The position numbers and the translations under genes are program-made. The notes beneath the pieces are model-generated. The model was not told the DNA's origin. It was given only the letters and a program-made list of their open reading frames with translations, and searched no databases. 64,000 bases of DNA, from positions 81,364,365 to 81,428,364 of the forward strand of contig OZ026622.1 of the NCBI GenBank assembly GCA_964020975.1. Direction: 5' to 3'. This document shows, piece after piece, positions 36,689 to 48,343 of this stretch; the first letter of the stretch is position 1; every line of letters begins with the position of its first letter. Source of the DNA: Hermodice carunculata. Taxonomy: Eukaryota > Annelida > Polychaeta > Eunicida > Amphinomidae.

Positions 36689-38555
36689 GTTCTCCTTGTG
36701 GTCCTGACGGTATAGGCAACACCCTTCTTAAATACTGTGCCCCTTCTATCTCACGTTCTCTCACTGATCTATTCAATCTCTGCTTATCCAACTCATATTT
36801 TCCAGATCCCTGGAAGAGGTCCAACGTATGCCCCGTTTTAAAGAAAAGTAACTAACAGTCAAAGGAAAATTATAGGCCTATTTCACTCCTCTCAAATGTC
36901 TCTAAAGTACTTGAGCGTCTAGTTTATAACATCGTCTATGAGCATCTAACCTGTAACAATTTACTGTCTGTTAAAAACTCTGGCTTTAAGAAAAACGATT
37001 CCACTATAAATCAACTTGTTAGCATATTTCATACTATTTACAGTGGCCTTGAGTTGGGCCATGAGGCCCGCATGGTTTTCCTGTACATATCTAAGGCCTT
37101 TGACAGAGTCTGGCAGCCTGGTCTACTTTTTAAACTGACACAATTGGGGTTTGAAGATCCTGTGTCACTATTTATAGAAAGCTCCCTCTCAAACCGACTT
37201 CAACTCGTTACCATTGGAGGACAGACCTCACCCTGGCTCCCTATAGAGGCTGGAGTGCCCCCAAGGTTCCATCCTTGGTCCCCTACTTTTCCTCGTTTAC
37301 ATTAACGACATCACTGTCAATATCACCTGTGACATCCGCTTATTGGCGGATGATACCAGTATTCTTGACATTGTCCACGAACCAATGGCCACAGCTGAAA
37401 GCCTTAATTCTAATCTTATACAAATTTATCGTTGGGGCAAGCTCTGGCGGACGACATTTAAAGCCATAAAAACCATCTCAATGCCCTTCTCAGCTGAACG
37501 ACAGAAGCCAGATTATCCTCAACTACTTCTTGGAAACACACCGATACCTGAGGCTACTCTACATACACATCTTGGAATTACACTTTCAAGTAATTTGTCA
37601 TGGCGCCAGCATATAACACCCATTGTTAATAAAGCTAGCCAACGGCTTGCTCTTTTACGCAGACTCAAATACAAACTCCCGCGCCAGACACTCACACCGT
37701 TGTACAGTACATTGATTCGTCCTATCCTCGAACATGGGTGAGTCCTGTTTGACAATTGCACTGAAAATCTGTCACAATCTATAGAAGCTGTGCAGTATGA
37801 GGCAGCCAGGATCTGCCTTGGCGCAACTAGACACACTCCACGTGTCTTACATCTCGAAGAGCTTGAATAGCAAACTCTGGCAAATCGGAGGAAATACTTC
37901 AAACATATTCTTTTCTTTAAAGTATATAATAGAATGACTCCACAATACCTACATGATCTCGTTCCTCGTGACGTTGCATTCACTGCTGGACGTCTATTGA
38001 GAAATCGTACTGAATTACGCCAAATTAGGTTCACCACCAATCGCTTCGGCGCTTTTTTTCCCCCGTCTGCTATCAAATTATGGAATTACCTCCCGGTTGA
38101 TGCTCGTCTCACCGATTCCCTGCTGCAGTTTAAATCTAAATTAAATCTATAACTCTTAAATGTTGACAAAAAGCCCTCATACTTTAAACATGGAAGTCGT
38201 TTCCTAAACATATGCCACACGCAGCTACGTCTTAACTTTTCTGTTTTAAATGCCCATCTATATCATGTCAATATCCTTCCAGCCTCTATTTGTGTATGCT
38301 CTCATCCTACTGAAGATACGAAACATTACCTTTTGTTCTGCCCCAAGTTCACTGTGCAAAGGGTCCGTCTACTAAACACTGTGTGTCACTTACTCGCTCC
38401 AGGTGTAAATCCAAGTCTAATAGTTCAGTACTCTAGTGACATTTTATTAAATATTCTCTTGAAAGGTAGTGAGGATCTGCTAGATACTGATAATGTACTC
38501 ATCTTTGAGGCTGTTCAGACACTCTTATCAGAATCTAAACGTTTTATTTACTAAT
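36689..38555 (+). pseudogene. LINE C RT and C-terminal region
   Basis: Blocks in order: ENYRPISLLSNVSKVLERLV, a broken SGFKKNDSTINQL, FLYISKAFDRVWQPGLLFKL (first palm Asp apparently lost: the YISKAFD position), EAGVPPRFHPW (frame-broken PQGS box), RLLADDTSILD (catalytic DD near 37345), LGITLSSNLSWRQHI, YSTLIRPILEHG, FGAFFPPSAIKLWNYLPVD, and a C-terminal CSHPTEDTKHYLLFCPKF that forms the usual Cys-His knuckle. That layout matches Jockey-superfamily LINEs. About five breaks are visible. Confidence 0.8.
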
Positions 38556-38760
38556 TTGGTATATGATCTAATTATAAGTCTCCATTATTTGGCATTAATT
38601 GTATTATTCGTGTACAAGCCGTATATTTAGTCTTCTGTTCTCGTACAGTGTGTATTGTATATATTCCATTGCGTCCTCTTATGTACTGGAGAAACTCCAG
38701 ATTAGTCTTTGTGTATTATAAGGCAATCCAGAGAAAATAAATATGTTTATGATAATATGC
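36689..38760 (+). mobile_element. LINE family C, 5' truncated
   Basis: Starts directly at the end of (ATT)n inside the RT fingers (SSPCGPDGIGNTLLKYCAPS) and continues to a stop near 38555 and a 3' UTR ending in an A/T-rich AAATAAATATGTTTATGATA at about 38735-38755. The endonuclease and any ORF1 are missing. The ORF is in several frames with a few stops, but most domains are readable, so it is moderately young. Confidence 0.8.
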
Positions 38761-38984
38761 GTCAACTAAGTTAAATATACATATGATGCCAGCATGCAAG
38801 GATGCAGGCAGGCAGGCAGGCACGCCACACAGTCCCGGATCCGCTCTGGGTAAAATAAGCCTTATCATTTCTTAAGATCATGAATTTCATAAATCTCACA
38901 AAATAATAACTTTTATTTGTCTGCCTCTTAAAGGGCACCCCTAATTATGTATGGGTGCCAATATACACATTTTATTTTTCCAAG
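38761..38984. other. Short spacer with (GCAG)n-like tract
   Basis: GGCAGGCAGGCAGGCA-like array at about 38803-38822; otherwise nothing. Confidence 0.5.
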
Positions 38985-39276
<292 letters not shown>

Positions 39277-39279
39277 TCC

Positions 39280-39670
39280 AAAAGCGCATAGCCAATTACT
39301 TTAAAATTTGGTAAGGACATTGCCGGAGATCCCAAGACAATAATTTGTTTAACAAGTAGCGTTGTGATTTTAAATTTGCTTTGTTTTGTTTTGTTTTGTT
39401 TTGTTTTCCTTTTCCTTGCCTTCTCCCAAACTATAAGTTGGATCTTCTTCAAGCTTATTGGGGATGTACCTGGTCTGATCTCCACTAAATTTGTTCACAA
39501 CATAGTGGTGCTATATTTTGTTACTTATGACTTACCAGGACAAGTTCTGCAGGGGATCTGTAAACGCTATTATTGTCAATGCACAACAGGGATTGCAGCA
39601 AATCTGATATATTGGCTTAAATCTTGGTGATTTTGGATATTAGGCCCGAGGTTACTATCATATAAGCACA
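39280..39670 (+). repeat. Repeat R, isolated copy
   Basis: Contains CTTCTCCCAAACTATAAG, TTGGATCTTC, GGGATGTACCTGGTCTGATC, CTCCACTAAATTTGTTCACA and AGTGGTGCTAT, colinear with 25141-25230 and 22710-22770. Confidence 0.65.
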
Positions 39671-40890
39671 AATAGAAAAGTACCTACCGGTATTCTATTG
39701 CTTTTGCTGTTGTTTAATTTAGCCAGGGCAAACGTTTGAATGCATCGCCATCATTGTATAATAGCGGCGGGAACTGCGACCACCGCGTCTCTCATTATTT
39801 AAGAGGCCAAAGAGGGTAACATTACAAATTAATGTGCAAGTTGATCAAGCATTGGTTAACTTTAAAAGATAACGCGACCAGCTGGATTCAGATACGCTTC
39901 TGGCGAAAGTTGGAAGTCACGCGTGGAAGGTCTACCTGAAGTACTTCAACAGAATTAGTCTTATCATTAATTTACCAATGTAGCTTCCTGTTTATTTCAT
40001 CAACATAATGTCATTAAATATTTAATATTTTCCCTAAATATTTAGTGTTATGATTTATCCACACCAAAAGGGAGCGTACTTTTTCTAGTTCCAGAAGTAA
40101 TTAATGCTATATTTAAATGGCTATAATCTTAACACCAAACGGATTTTCAACATAATTTCAAATAACGGCTACTTAATCATAACAATAAACCGATATAATG
40201 TTCCCATGAAAAGGAATTTTACTTATGTCTCAATAATTTCCCATTTAGACTTGGGTATCGTGGAATTGTTTTGATAAAAGGTCTATCATTAAATGCAATA
40301 AATGCATTTAGTGATGTCATTTAAAGATATTTCAACAGAACAATAAATGCATATAATGATGACATGAATTCGATTTAAAGTTGTGAAATACTTAATGATA
40401 TGTGCAAATACAAAAGGAGCAACGGGGTTCCTTAATATAGGCCTATATGTATAGATAATAATATTGTTGTCGATGCGAACAATACCAACGAGCACTGGGT
40501 GTCATATGCAGAACGAGGGAGCAAAACGACCGAGTTCTGCCATATGGTATCTAATGTGAGTTGATATTCTTCGTTTCGACAAAAAATGCTATGATCTGTG
40601 TGTCTGATGTTTGAAAGGATCATTGTGAAGGTCTATTTCAATAAGTTGTGCCGCACCAGATTGTTCGAGCGGATATTCAGCAATCTCGCTGACAGCACAC
40701 GACGCCATCGTTACGGGGAAGTAGCTTAGCCTTTAATATTGTATCGTATATCCGTACTTCCGGTTACAGATACTCTGACGAACAGTAGGCCTATTTTGGC
40801 ACTTTGTAATGACTCTATTATAGGGCCCATCGTGGTCTGGCCGATATGATATTTATACAAATGCTTTATAGCACTAACTCGACCCAAACG
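39671..40890. other. No recognised feature
   Basis: Nothing coding or repeated that I could support. Confidence 0.4.
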
Positions 40891-40909
40891 TTATATATAT
40901 ATATATATA
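40891..40909. repeat. Short (TA)n at the 5' edge of PLE copy 2
   Basis: Nine TA units immediately before the first PLE codons. Confidence 0.9.
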
Positions 40910-42367
40910 AGAGTCTTTAGAAATAAAATTTATCGTTACAAATCCCACATTAAGAATTTCAATACGGTTAATCTAAAACAGCCTAAAGTTTCTAAAGCAG
41001 TCAAAGAACTACAAGATAGATTTGTAGTCACTAACATAGATAAGGCAGGTAACAATTTTGGGATCATCTGCAAAAAATATTATCTGGATGTTTTGAAAAA
41101 GGAACTTGGTATAAACAATATTTCAGACATAAGAGGAAATGACGTTTATAAATTACACAAACAATCCATTGATAATTTGATTGATGCACATAAAGATGAG
41201 ATGAAAAGGAATTTTAATATAAAAATTTCTGAAGAGGACTCCTCTATTCCACTTTTGCTCTGGATACCCAAATTACATAAAAACCCTTTTAAATCTAGAT
41301 TCATAGCTGGTGCTTTAAAATGTACTACAAAGCAATTATCAACAGAAGTAACATTGTGTTTGAATGCAATTAGGAATCATTTTCGTAAATTCAGTAATGC
41401 AATTTCTAGAAACTGTGAAATAAATTGTTTTTGGAGTATTAACAATTCTTCCGAGTTTGTATCTAAAATCAAAGATGTAAAGGCAAAAAATATCAAATGT
41501 TTTGATTTTTCTACACTGTACACAAATCTACCCATAGATGAAGTCAAAAGTTCACTTTCAGAATTAATTAGCAAAATGTTTAAACATAATGGTAAACCAT
41601 ACATAAATATTAATTCATATACAAAGAAGGCATACTGGTCACACAATAAATATTCAAAAAGTAACGTTAAATCTTACACTGTTGAAACTTTGATAGATGC
41701 TATAAAATTTCTCTTGGATAATACTTTTGTTCAATGCGGACCACTGGTTTTTCAACAAATAAAAGGCATTCCAATGGGTAGCAACTGCTCCCCTTTACTG
41801 GCAGATTTATATTTAACCTGGCTTGAATTTAAGTATATGAATAAATTGATGAAAAAGGACTTTCAAATGGCTACAAAATTATCAAACAACGCAAGATATA
41901 TTGATGACATTGCTTGTGTAAATGTACAAAATTTCAATGAAATTGCTAAAGAAATTTACCCAAAAGATATCCCTTTGGAGGGTAACAATTCAGATGGTTT
42001 CAGAGATGTATTTTTGGACTTGGATATTCAGGTCACTAATGACAGGTTTTGTATTAAAGTCTATCACAAAATAGATGAGTTTAACTTTGAAGTAGTTAAT
42101 TATCCTTTCCCGGACAGTAATATTTCCGATACTATTGGATATAATACATTTTTGTCACAAATTTTGAGATTTGGTGGTATTTGTTCTAAATTTCAGGACT
42201 TTGCATCAAGAACCAAATTTATTTACAATAAACTTGAGTCAAGAGGATTCAAAGGTGTACTTTTGATCAAATATTTCTACAAATTTTGCTGTAAATATAC
42301 CGAGATGGTTAGAAAGTTTGGCTTCAATAATTTTAGAGATTTTAGACTTGCCTGTTTTGCTACTTAA
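40910..42367 (+). CDS. PLE reverse transcriptase, open frame, N terminus missing
   Basis: The frame is open from the truncated edge (RVFRNKIYRYKSHIKNF) to a stop at 42365; the first Met codon is at 41093 (424 residues from there), probably not the native start, because similarity continues upstream (FVVTNIDKAGNNFGIICKK). Numbering from that Met: WIPKLHK 57-63, SRFIAG 68-73, FDFSTLYTNLP 137-147 with the first catalytic Asp at 138, GIPMGSNCSPLLADLY 225-240, RYIDDI 268-273 with Asp271/Asp272, then FLDLDIQV near 308. These are the RT motifs 2 to 5 in correct spacing with all three catalytic aspartates, so the core looks intact. No GIY-YIG motif lies downstream. Expected role: copying element RNA at a nicked target. 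As a truncated copy it is unlikely to be mobile itself. Confidence 0.75.
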   Translation, partial: RVFRNKIYRYKSHIKNFNTVNLKQPKVSKAVKELQDRFVVTNIDKAGNNFGIICKKYYLDVLKKELGINNISDIRGNDVYKLHKQSIDNLIDAHKDEMKRNFNIKISEEDSSIPLLLWIPKLHKNPFKSRFIAGALKCTTKQLSTEVTLCLNAIRNHFRKFSNAISRNCEINCFWSINNSSEFVSKIKDVKAKNIKCFDFSTLYTNLPIDEVKSSLSELISKMFKHNGKPYININSYTKKAYWSHNKYSKSNVKSYTVETLIDAIKFLLDNTFVQCGPLVFQQIKGIPMGSNCSPLLADLYLTWLEFKYMNKLMKKDFQMATKLSNNARYIDDIACVNVQNFNEIAKEIYPKDIPLEGNNSDGFRDVFLDLDIQVTNDRFCIKVYHKIDEFNFEVVNYPFPDSNISDTIGYNTFLSQILRFGGICSKFQDFASRTKFIYNKLESRGFKGVLLIKYFYKFCCKYTEMVRKFGFNNFRDFRLACFAT

Positions 42368-42870
42368 TTTCATCTTTTGACACCATTATGTTTAAACGTT
42401 CACCTTTCGGACATTTTAGGCTAGCTTGTTTTCTGTTAGATAAACCCCCAGGGGCTACAGGTAGCAAGAAGCGGCCTACGACAGTTACAAGCTTGCCTAA
42501 TTGTACTTGATATCTGGTTAATATTTTCATTGCATTCTTTTGACATAAATACAAAAGACTTCCATTCTTTTCTGACTTGCCCTATAATTCTACTGTTAAC
42601 ATCCAAAGATTATTAGAAAGTCTGGTTGCAATAATCTACAGTTTTAGACTTGTCTGTTTTGCTACTTAACTTTATCTTTTGGCATCTTTCTGTTTTAATA
42701 TTCACTATCAGACATTTTAGGCTTATATGTTTTCTGTTAGGTAAACCCCCAGGGGCTACAGGTAGCAAGAAGCGGCCTACGACAGTTGCATGTTTGCCTA
42801 ATTGTACTTAAAATCCTGTTAAGAAAAATTGTTTTGATAGCATGTTTTTGGCATAAATGCTAATGACTTC
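42310..42870 (+). repeat. PLE copy 2: 301-bp tandem repeat
   Basis: Same structure as in copy 1. The block beginning TGTTTTCTGTTAG and ending CGACAGTT is at 42427-42486 and 42728-42787. It can fold: CTGTTAGG pairs with CCTACGACAG around small CCCC/GGGG and CTAC/GTAG hairpins. Confidence 0.85.
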
Positions 42871-43446
42871 CATTCTTTTCTGACATGCCTAAATGCACAT
42901 TTACTCACTATTAAAAAATTACTCAAAATTGACAGTATTTTCTCAAGTGTCACAAACCTGACACATTAAGTTGACACATTGACTCAGGGTTGGCAGTTAA
43001 ATAGAGCTTAATTGTTTGAGTAGTAGGTGTCATCACGGAGTTTGTTTTACATCTCTGGTACAGGATGTACATTGTTGCAGTCCTTGTTAGGATTTTCCTT
43101 GGTTTTTACAGGTGGTCTAGCTGCAACTGTTTATTTTACAATCACTGGGACTGAATACAATGCCCCAGCTTGTTTCCACCTCAGTTAAACATTGGCGGAT
43201 GGTTTAACTAGGAAAAGCTGTCCAGCTAGAAAGGGTACATTTTGGTTCAGGAGTAAGTCAAATTGGTCTTATCTGAACCTGTACTATGAGAATTTGGTAA
43301 TTATGGTTTGTTTGACAGGTATTCTTTGATATGAAGCTCTGCATTTACAAGCAAAACTTCACATATTTAGCTAATTCATCAATTGCCACGTTCATATTTA
43401 TTCATTATTATGTGGGTTGTCTTTGCTGAATATTTAGCTTAGGCAA

Positions 43447-43546
43447 GGAGCCGCTACTCAGAGAGACGTGTACGGGTAAAAGGCTCCGAAACATGTTGAG
43501 TAGTTACCCGCTGAAGACCCTTTAATTTATTTGGGCTGATACAGCC
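43447..43546 (+). ncRNA. Candidate structured RNA in PLE copy 2
   Basis: Same four interlocking helices as at 17486-17549, shifted by 25961 bases; the segment is identical in both copies. Confidence 0.5.
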
Positions 43547-43713
43547 TATGTCAAAATTTTACAGAGGAACGTGTGCAATATAGACAATAGTAATTCCATA
43601 TATATACAGGTTAGACAGGGACAGGTTAGCTTATGGAGGGTAAAGAGTTCGAACTGCGGAATAGGATATTGACTACTAGGAAGTGGTTCTGGGCAAGAAG
43701 ACACAAATACAAT

Positions 43714-43770
43714 CCTAATTAGGCATACTTTTGTGCTCTAAATGTTTTGGTTGAACTTCAAATTTATGAG

Positions 43771-43848
<78 letters not shown>
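43714..43848 (+). repeat. (GA)n with conserved flank (repeat G, copy 2)
   Basis: CTAATTAGGCATACTTTTGT, TTTTGGTTGAACTTCAAAT and GAGACTGAGAGAGAG lead into a GA tract (43773-43848). Matches the minus strand of 27325-27492. Confidence 0.75.
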
Positions 43849-43851
<3 letters not shown>

Positions 43852-44300
43852 TACAAGGAACAAATAAATATTAAAGGCTTGCCTCAGCCTGGAGACCCAT
43901 ATGTGGTTATTCGTCTAGAGGGAAATTTTCATTGAAAATTATCCTTATGTCTGTGGCAAATTTTATATCTAATAAATGTTAATAAAAATCCACCTTTCTT
44001 CACTTTCTTTGCAATGATCTGTTAAGGAAAACAAACCTTTCCAGGCTGGTATAACGGAATTTATATATAGCCAACCCACAAAAAAAAAAATTCCAATTCT
44101 CGTACGTTAATAGCGACACAGTATACTCAGTCTCCATCTGGCTGTACAGGGGTTAAATTGATGTCTTGTTTGTTCAATCAAGTTTCGATATCATTAATTT
44201 GCACTGCGACATATGAAGCTTTCAAGTACGATTAATGAAATCAAAACGATATCTAATGCTTTAAGGTATGTGGTGGTTTTTATGAAATAATCATATGGAG
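43849..44300. other. No recognised feature
   Basis: Nothing identified. Confidence 0.4.
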
Positions 44301-44301
<1 letters not shown>

Positions 44302-44376
<75 letters not shown>

Positions 44377-44377
44377 T
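44302..44377 (-). repeat. (ATT)n tail of LINE D
   Basis: About 25 AAT units on the plus strand, i.e. (ATT)n at the 3' end of the minus-strand LINE D. Confidence 0.9.
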
Positions 44378-44564
44378 TATTCACCCCAAAATATTGGGGA
44401 AACACAGATAAATAGTCACATATACAATCGCATAATGATATACATATATACAAAGACGAACCATTATTGCTCGTAAAATATTAAAAAGCCGGGATCAAAC
44501 TACCAAGATCTGGAGAAGAGCTGCTGTTATGGGCAGGCAGAGGCCGGGCAGGCGGGCCTGCTCA

Positions 44565-45620
44565 CTAGAAACACCTAGTGAGCAGGACCGCCAGCACATG
44601 CTCCTCTGCCCATGGCTTAATAAAGTTCTCGTGGCAAATCAGGTACCCTAATGAGTCCACCACACCGTCCCGCGGGCGCCCCGACTCATGGACAGCCGAG
44701 GGACGGTTGAATCTAGTAAGCGCAACACTGGTCGGAGATAGGCCGAGATCGAGAATACGGTCGATTATGGTGCCTTTATATCTTCGCCCAGAAACGATGT
44801 ATTGGGCCAAAATATAAGAATAGAACGACAGTAGGGGAGAATCGACCATAAAGATACGATTGAACAGAGACAAAGTCATATATTTTACACGATCAGAAAT
44901 GGTTTGAATGTCACAGGCCTTCAGCAGAGCAGAATGGTGCGAGCGCTTACCAATACCAAGGAAGCGCTTAACTAGAGTTCCCTGCGTAGATTCCAGTTCA
45001 CGGAGGGAAGTGTTTGAAATGTTTACAGTATCAAGACCATATGTGAGAACAGGGGAACACATAGTTTTTCATAGATAAGTTTTAACATTAGTGTCCAACC
45101 CAGGGTATAAGAGGCCAACATTACCAAGGGCATAATAACTCTGTCTGCATTTCTTGATTCTGTTCTCAACATGAACTTTACATGAGTTCTTGGAAGTAAA
45201 AGTTACACCAAGAATGTCAACATATTCATTCGCCTCCATAGATTCGCCACCTAACAGAAAAATTGGAGACTGGCTCAATAGTTTTCGACCCATAATAATA
45301 CATTTAGACTTAACAGGGTTAAAGTTAAATCTCCATTGTTTGGAATACTCATAACAAATGTCAATAGATGTTTGCAATCCAGTAACGGTGGCACTGAACA
45401 GGGTGACATCGTCTGCGTAGGCGAAGGCACTAAATGTGTCTCCACCCACGCAGACACCACCCCGGGCAGCATCCACCGTCTTAAGCATATCAATAATAAA
45501 AATGTTAAAAAAAGTATGGCGAAATGACACTTCCCTGGCGTACTCCCTTCGAGATGGGGAAGACATGGCTATACTCGCCATTCCATCTGACAATATTACG
45601 TGAGTGTTTATACCAATCAT
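44565..45620 (-). pseudogene. LINE D ORF2, RT catalytic end and C terminus
   Basis: Two successive stretches. 45620-45069 contains FAYADDVTLFSATVTGLQ (Asp pair near 45410), KQWRFNFNPVKSKCIIMG, EYVDILGVTFTSK and NVGLLYPGLDTNVKTYL, then a stop. 45062-44565 contains SPVLTYGLDTVNIS and LVKRFLGIGKRSHHSALLKA, which is the usual thumb and tail. A Y..LTYG box following the ILG box is typical of this LINE group. One frameshift before and one stop within separate it from the main ORF2. Confidence 0.8.
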
Positions 45621-47886
45621 GAACTAATAACCAGTGTGACTTTGGCAAAATATTTAGGAGTTTATAAAGAAGGCCGTCATGCCAGACACTGTCAAAGCAT
45701 TTCTGGGCATCTAGAGTGCAAACGTACACTGGCGAGTTCATATCATTAAAAACGGTAACCAGGTCATGTAAGAAAGTACAACCAAACGTGGCACTGCGAC
45801 CTCTTCTAAATCCCAGTTGTGAATTACACTGGGATTCAGAAAGGGACTCATCGTCAGGAGTAATGGCAAGTTCGATTATTTTAGCATGTACTGAACTCAA
45901 AGTGATGGGCCGGTAATTCTCTTGGATATTCGGATTAAGAGTACTCTTCTTCAGAATAGGAATAGTGATACCAGTTAAAAATACATCCGGCACAATACCA
46001 TATTGTAGAACAATGGAATATAGGGTGACCAGATGATCTAATAGAGGTTCGGACTCTCCGTAGATGAGGTGCTCTGTGGAGATACCGTCACATCCAGGTG
46101 AGGAGTTTCTCTTCAATTTATGAATAAATTTTGAAATCATGCTAGAAGTAAGTTTAATGTCATCTGGAGAAGAGGTAATCTCCTCAGAGAATAAACGACA
46201 TTTAGACTTGACAATATCTGCTATATCACTCTGATGTGGGGTCAGGTTCTTAAAATTATCATTCATCACTTCCGAATAATATTTCGCTATTTGATCTGCA
46301 TGGCGAACGGAATTAACCCTTTTCCGCTTCAATTTTTTAATACCATTCCAGAAAAAGTGGATTTTGCGTTCACGATACATATTGTTAAGTTTGTTGTACT
46401 GGATAGCTAATTCATTATGCATACATTGTCTAGAGAACTTACGAAAGACCTTTTTTATGCCTTTGTAGCATTCGTATACAACTCCGGTATTAGGGCGCCC
46501 ATTGTCTGTCCATATACGCCACCAGAATTTCTTTTTCTTTGATAACTGGCTAAGTTCAGGGCACCAATATTTTTTAGGAGTAAAAGAATGTTTAACAGTA
46601 CACCCAGCCTCACATGCAGCGTGGTGGATGGCATCATTTATATAAGACAAATAGGCATCCACGAGAGACTGAATATCATCCCTGCTATAAGTATTACAAA
46701 CGACTGGGGGCTGAATTGATGATAAACTCTCTTTCAAAATACGGTTATACTCATCAATACGAGGTTGACTCCCCCATGTGGGTGTCGGAAAAAACTTTAA
46801 TGTAGGATGAGAATTACGTGCACGCCCTTTAGTTAAAGCAGATCGCAAGTCAAATGTGAATTCCGTCAAAACTGGCAAATGGTCACTTACGTTAGATGCA
46901 GCTAATTCCATTATTTTACACTCGGAAACAGATGAAGCATCATATGAAGAGACTAAAACATGATCTAACCATGTAAAAGTACCATTAGTAAAACAAAAGT
47001 AAGTGTAATTTGGCGACTGAGTATACATGAGATCAGCTGCGATCAACTTATTAGCACACATGAAGTCGTAGAGTATACAGCTATGGCGATTAAAGCCGTT
47101 GTGTCGAAACCATGAGTTGTTTATCTTGTCATTATTAGGAAGTTTGACATTAAAGTCACCGAAGCACTTAATAGGGCATATCATAGCAAAGCTATCCAGA
47201 AAAGCTTGTAATGAGTCTATAACTTCAACAAAAAGATCAGTTTGTCGATGATCGTGATTATAAAAGGGCATATAGACATTGACAAGTATTTGGGCTATGT
47301 GGCCGTGCTTATCAGTAACAGCTACTGCCATTGTTCTTTCGTTATGAGTGTCTAGTTCATAAAAATTTAAGTCAGTCTGGTGTTTGCAGATGATGGCTAA
47401 ACCACCAAAGGGTCGGCCTCTGTACTCGGGGTCCAAGTCTATCATACCGGACTTTGCATATACTGAGTAGAGACCAGACGGGTCTTTGCAAGATAGACTA
47501 TGTTCGATTAAGGATAATTCATTAGGGTGCAGCCAAGTCTCAGTAAGACATATAGCGTCACATTGGGTAAGAAGTTCTAAAATATGATCAGCCGACTGTA
47601 GGAAACCCTTACAATTAAAACTAACTACCTTTAAAAGTTTATTAGAAACGTGTTTAACTAAATCAATCGAGGTATCTTCGGTGCTGGTAGTCAAATATGA
47701 CTGGGTAGTAGGTGCGCTGTGTTGGTCTTGACCACGCGGAGTGCCTGGCGGCTGATGAGCCTCCGTGAAGTCCCGATGAGAGTTGGTGAGGCCTCGCATC
47801 CGAGTGTGTCGACATGGTTCCACAATAGCTTTTAGTGGATTTTGGCGGGGGGTTGTATTCAAACAAGCGCACCTCCAGGCTCTCAT
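45505..47886 (-). pseudogene. LINE D ORF2: APE endonuclease and RT (N-terminal 793 codons)
   Basis: One frame runs from an ATG at 47886. Residues ~75-330 are an APE endonuclease: VVSFNCKGF, AICLTETW, FGGLAII, NVYMPFYNH, KCFGDFNVKL, FTWLDHVLVSS and NVSDHLPVL, with the catalytic Glu, Asp and His boxes all present. A ~200-residue linker follows, then the RT: KRNSSPGCDGISTEHLIYG, NYRPITLSSVHAKIIEL, QLGFRRGRSATFGCTFLHDL, VCTLDAQKCFDSVWHDGLL (first catalytic Asp) and SKGVRQGSVISPYFF. The frame breaks right after PYFF, and the YADD block lies in the next frame. An otherwise continuous 2.4-kb ORF with all endonuclease residues suggests a recent insertion. Confidence 0.85.
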
Positions 47887-48343
47887 TTATAGGCCAGTTC
47901 CTTGTTGAGAGAACCTTTGTTTCGTCTCTCTTGGGAACAGTGACCTTGAAGGATTTAGATGAGGCGGATTTACTGGTCAGCTCCTTGACTGTGTCAGCCT
48001 TAACGCCAAGTGAGTCCAAGTGGGCAATGATGTCCTTGGTCGTATTTGTGCGACTAACCCCACCGATATATATATGAACATTGGAAGCTGCACCTTGTAT
48101 AGGCTGAGTTGCACCGCGAAGTGGTTTAGCAGAGACGGATGAGGACTGGGCAGTCTTTAGGGCAGGCTGCGCCATACAAGACAATGACTGTGCGGCCTGT
48201 GATACACTGGATCCAGTATGCACTGTAGGACTACCGACTTGGTCTTGCTGTATCGGGACCTGGGATGAGTGTGAAGTATCGAGTTGCTGAGTAGCTGATT
48301 TGGGTAAACTACATACTCCGTCAACCTTCGCGACCGACAACAA
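47663..48343 (-). pseudogene. LINE D ORF1, C-terminal part (RRM-like)
   Basis: A different frame from the upstream ORF1 half. A low-complexity Gln/Ser/Thr segment leads into SNVHIYIGGVSRTNTTKDII, LDSLGVKADTVKELTS, SFKVTVPKRDETKVL and NWPINESLEVRLFEY, the pattern of an RRM-like fold found in ORF1p of CR1/L2-type elements (strand, helix, and an NWP turn). It ends at 47663 and overlaps the start of ORF2 by about 220 bp in another frame, an arrangement also seen in intact two-ORF LINEs. Confidence 0.65.

Larger units (their letters stand above)
40910..43713 (+). mobile_element. Penelope-like element, copy 2, 5' truncated
   Basis: About 2.8 kb. An open RT frame (40910-42367) is followed by a 1.35-kb 3' region that includes the 301-bp tandem repeat (identical block at 42427-42486 and 42728-42787, one base differing in the first), the pseudoknot candidate (43447-43510) and the same 3' terminus as copy 1. 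Almost identical to copy 1, implying recent activity of the family in this genome. The upstream part of the element, where a GIY-YIG endonuclease may lie in some PLE groups, is absent. Confidence 0.8.
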
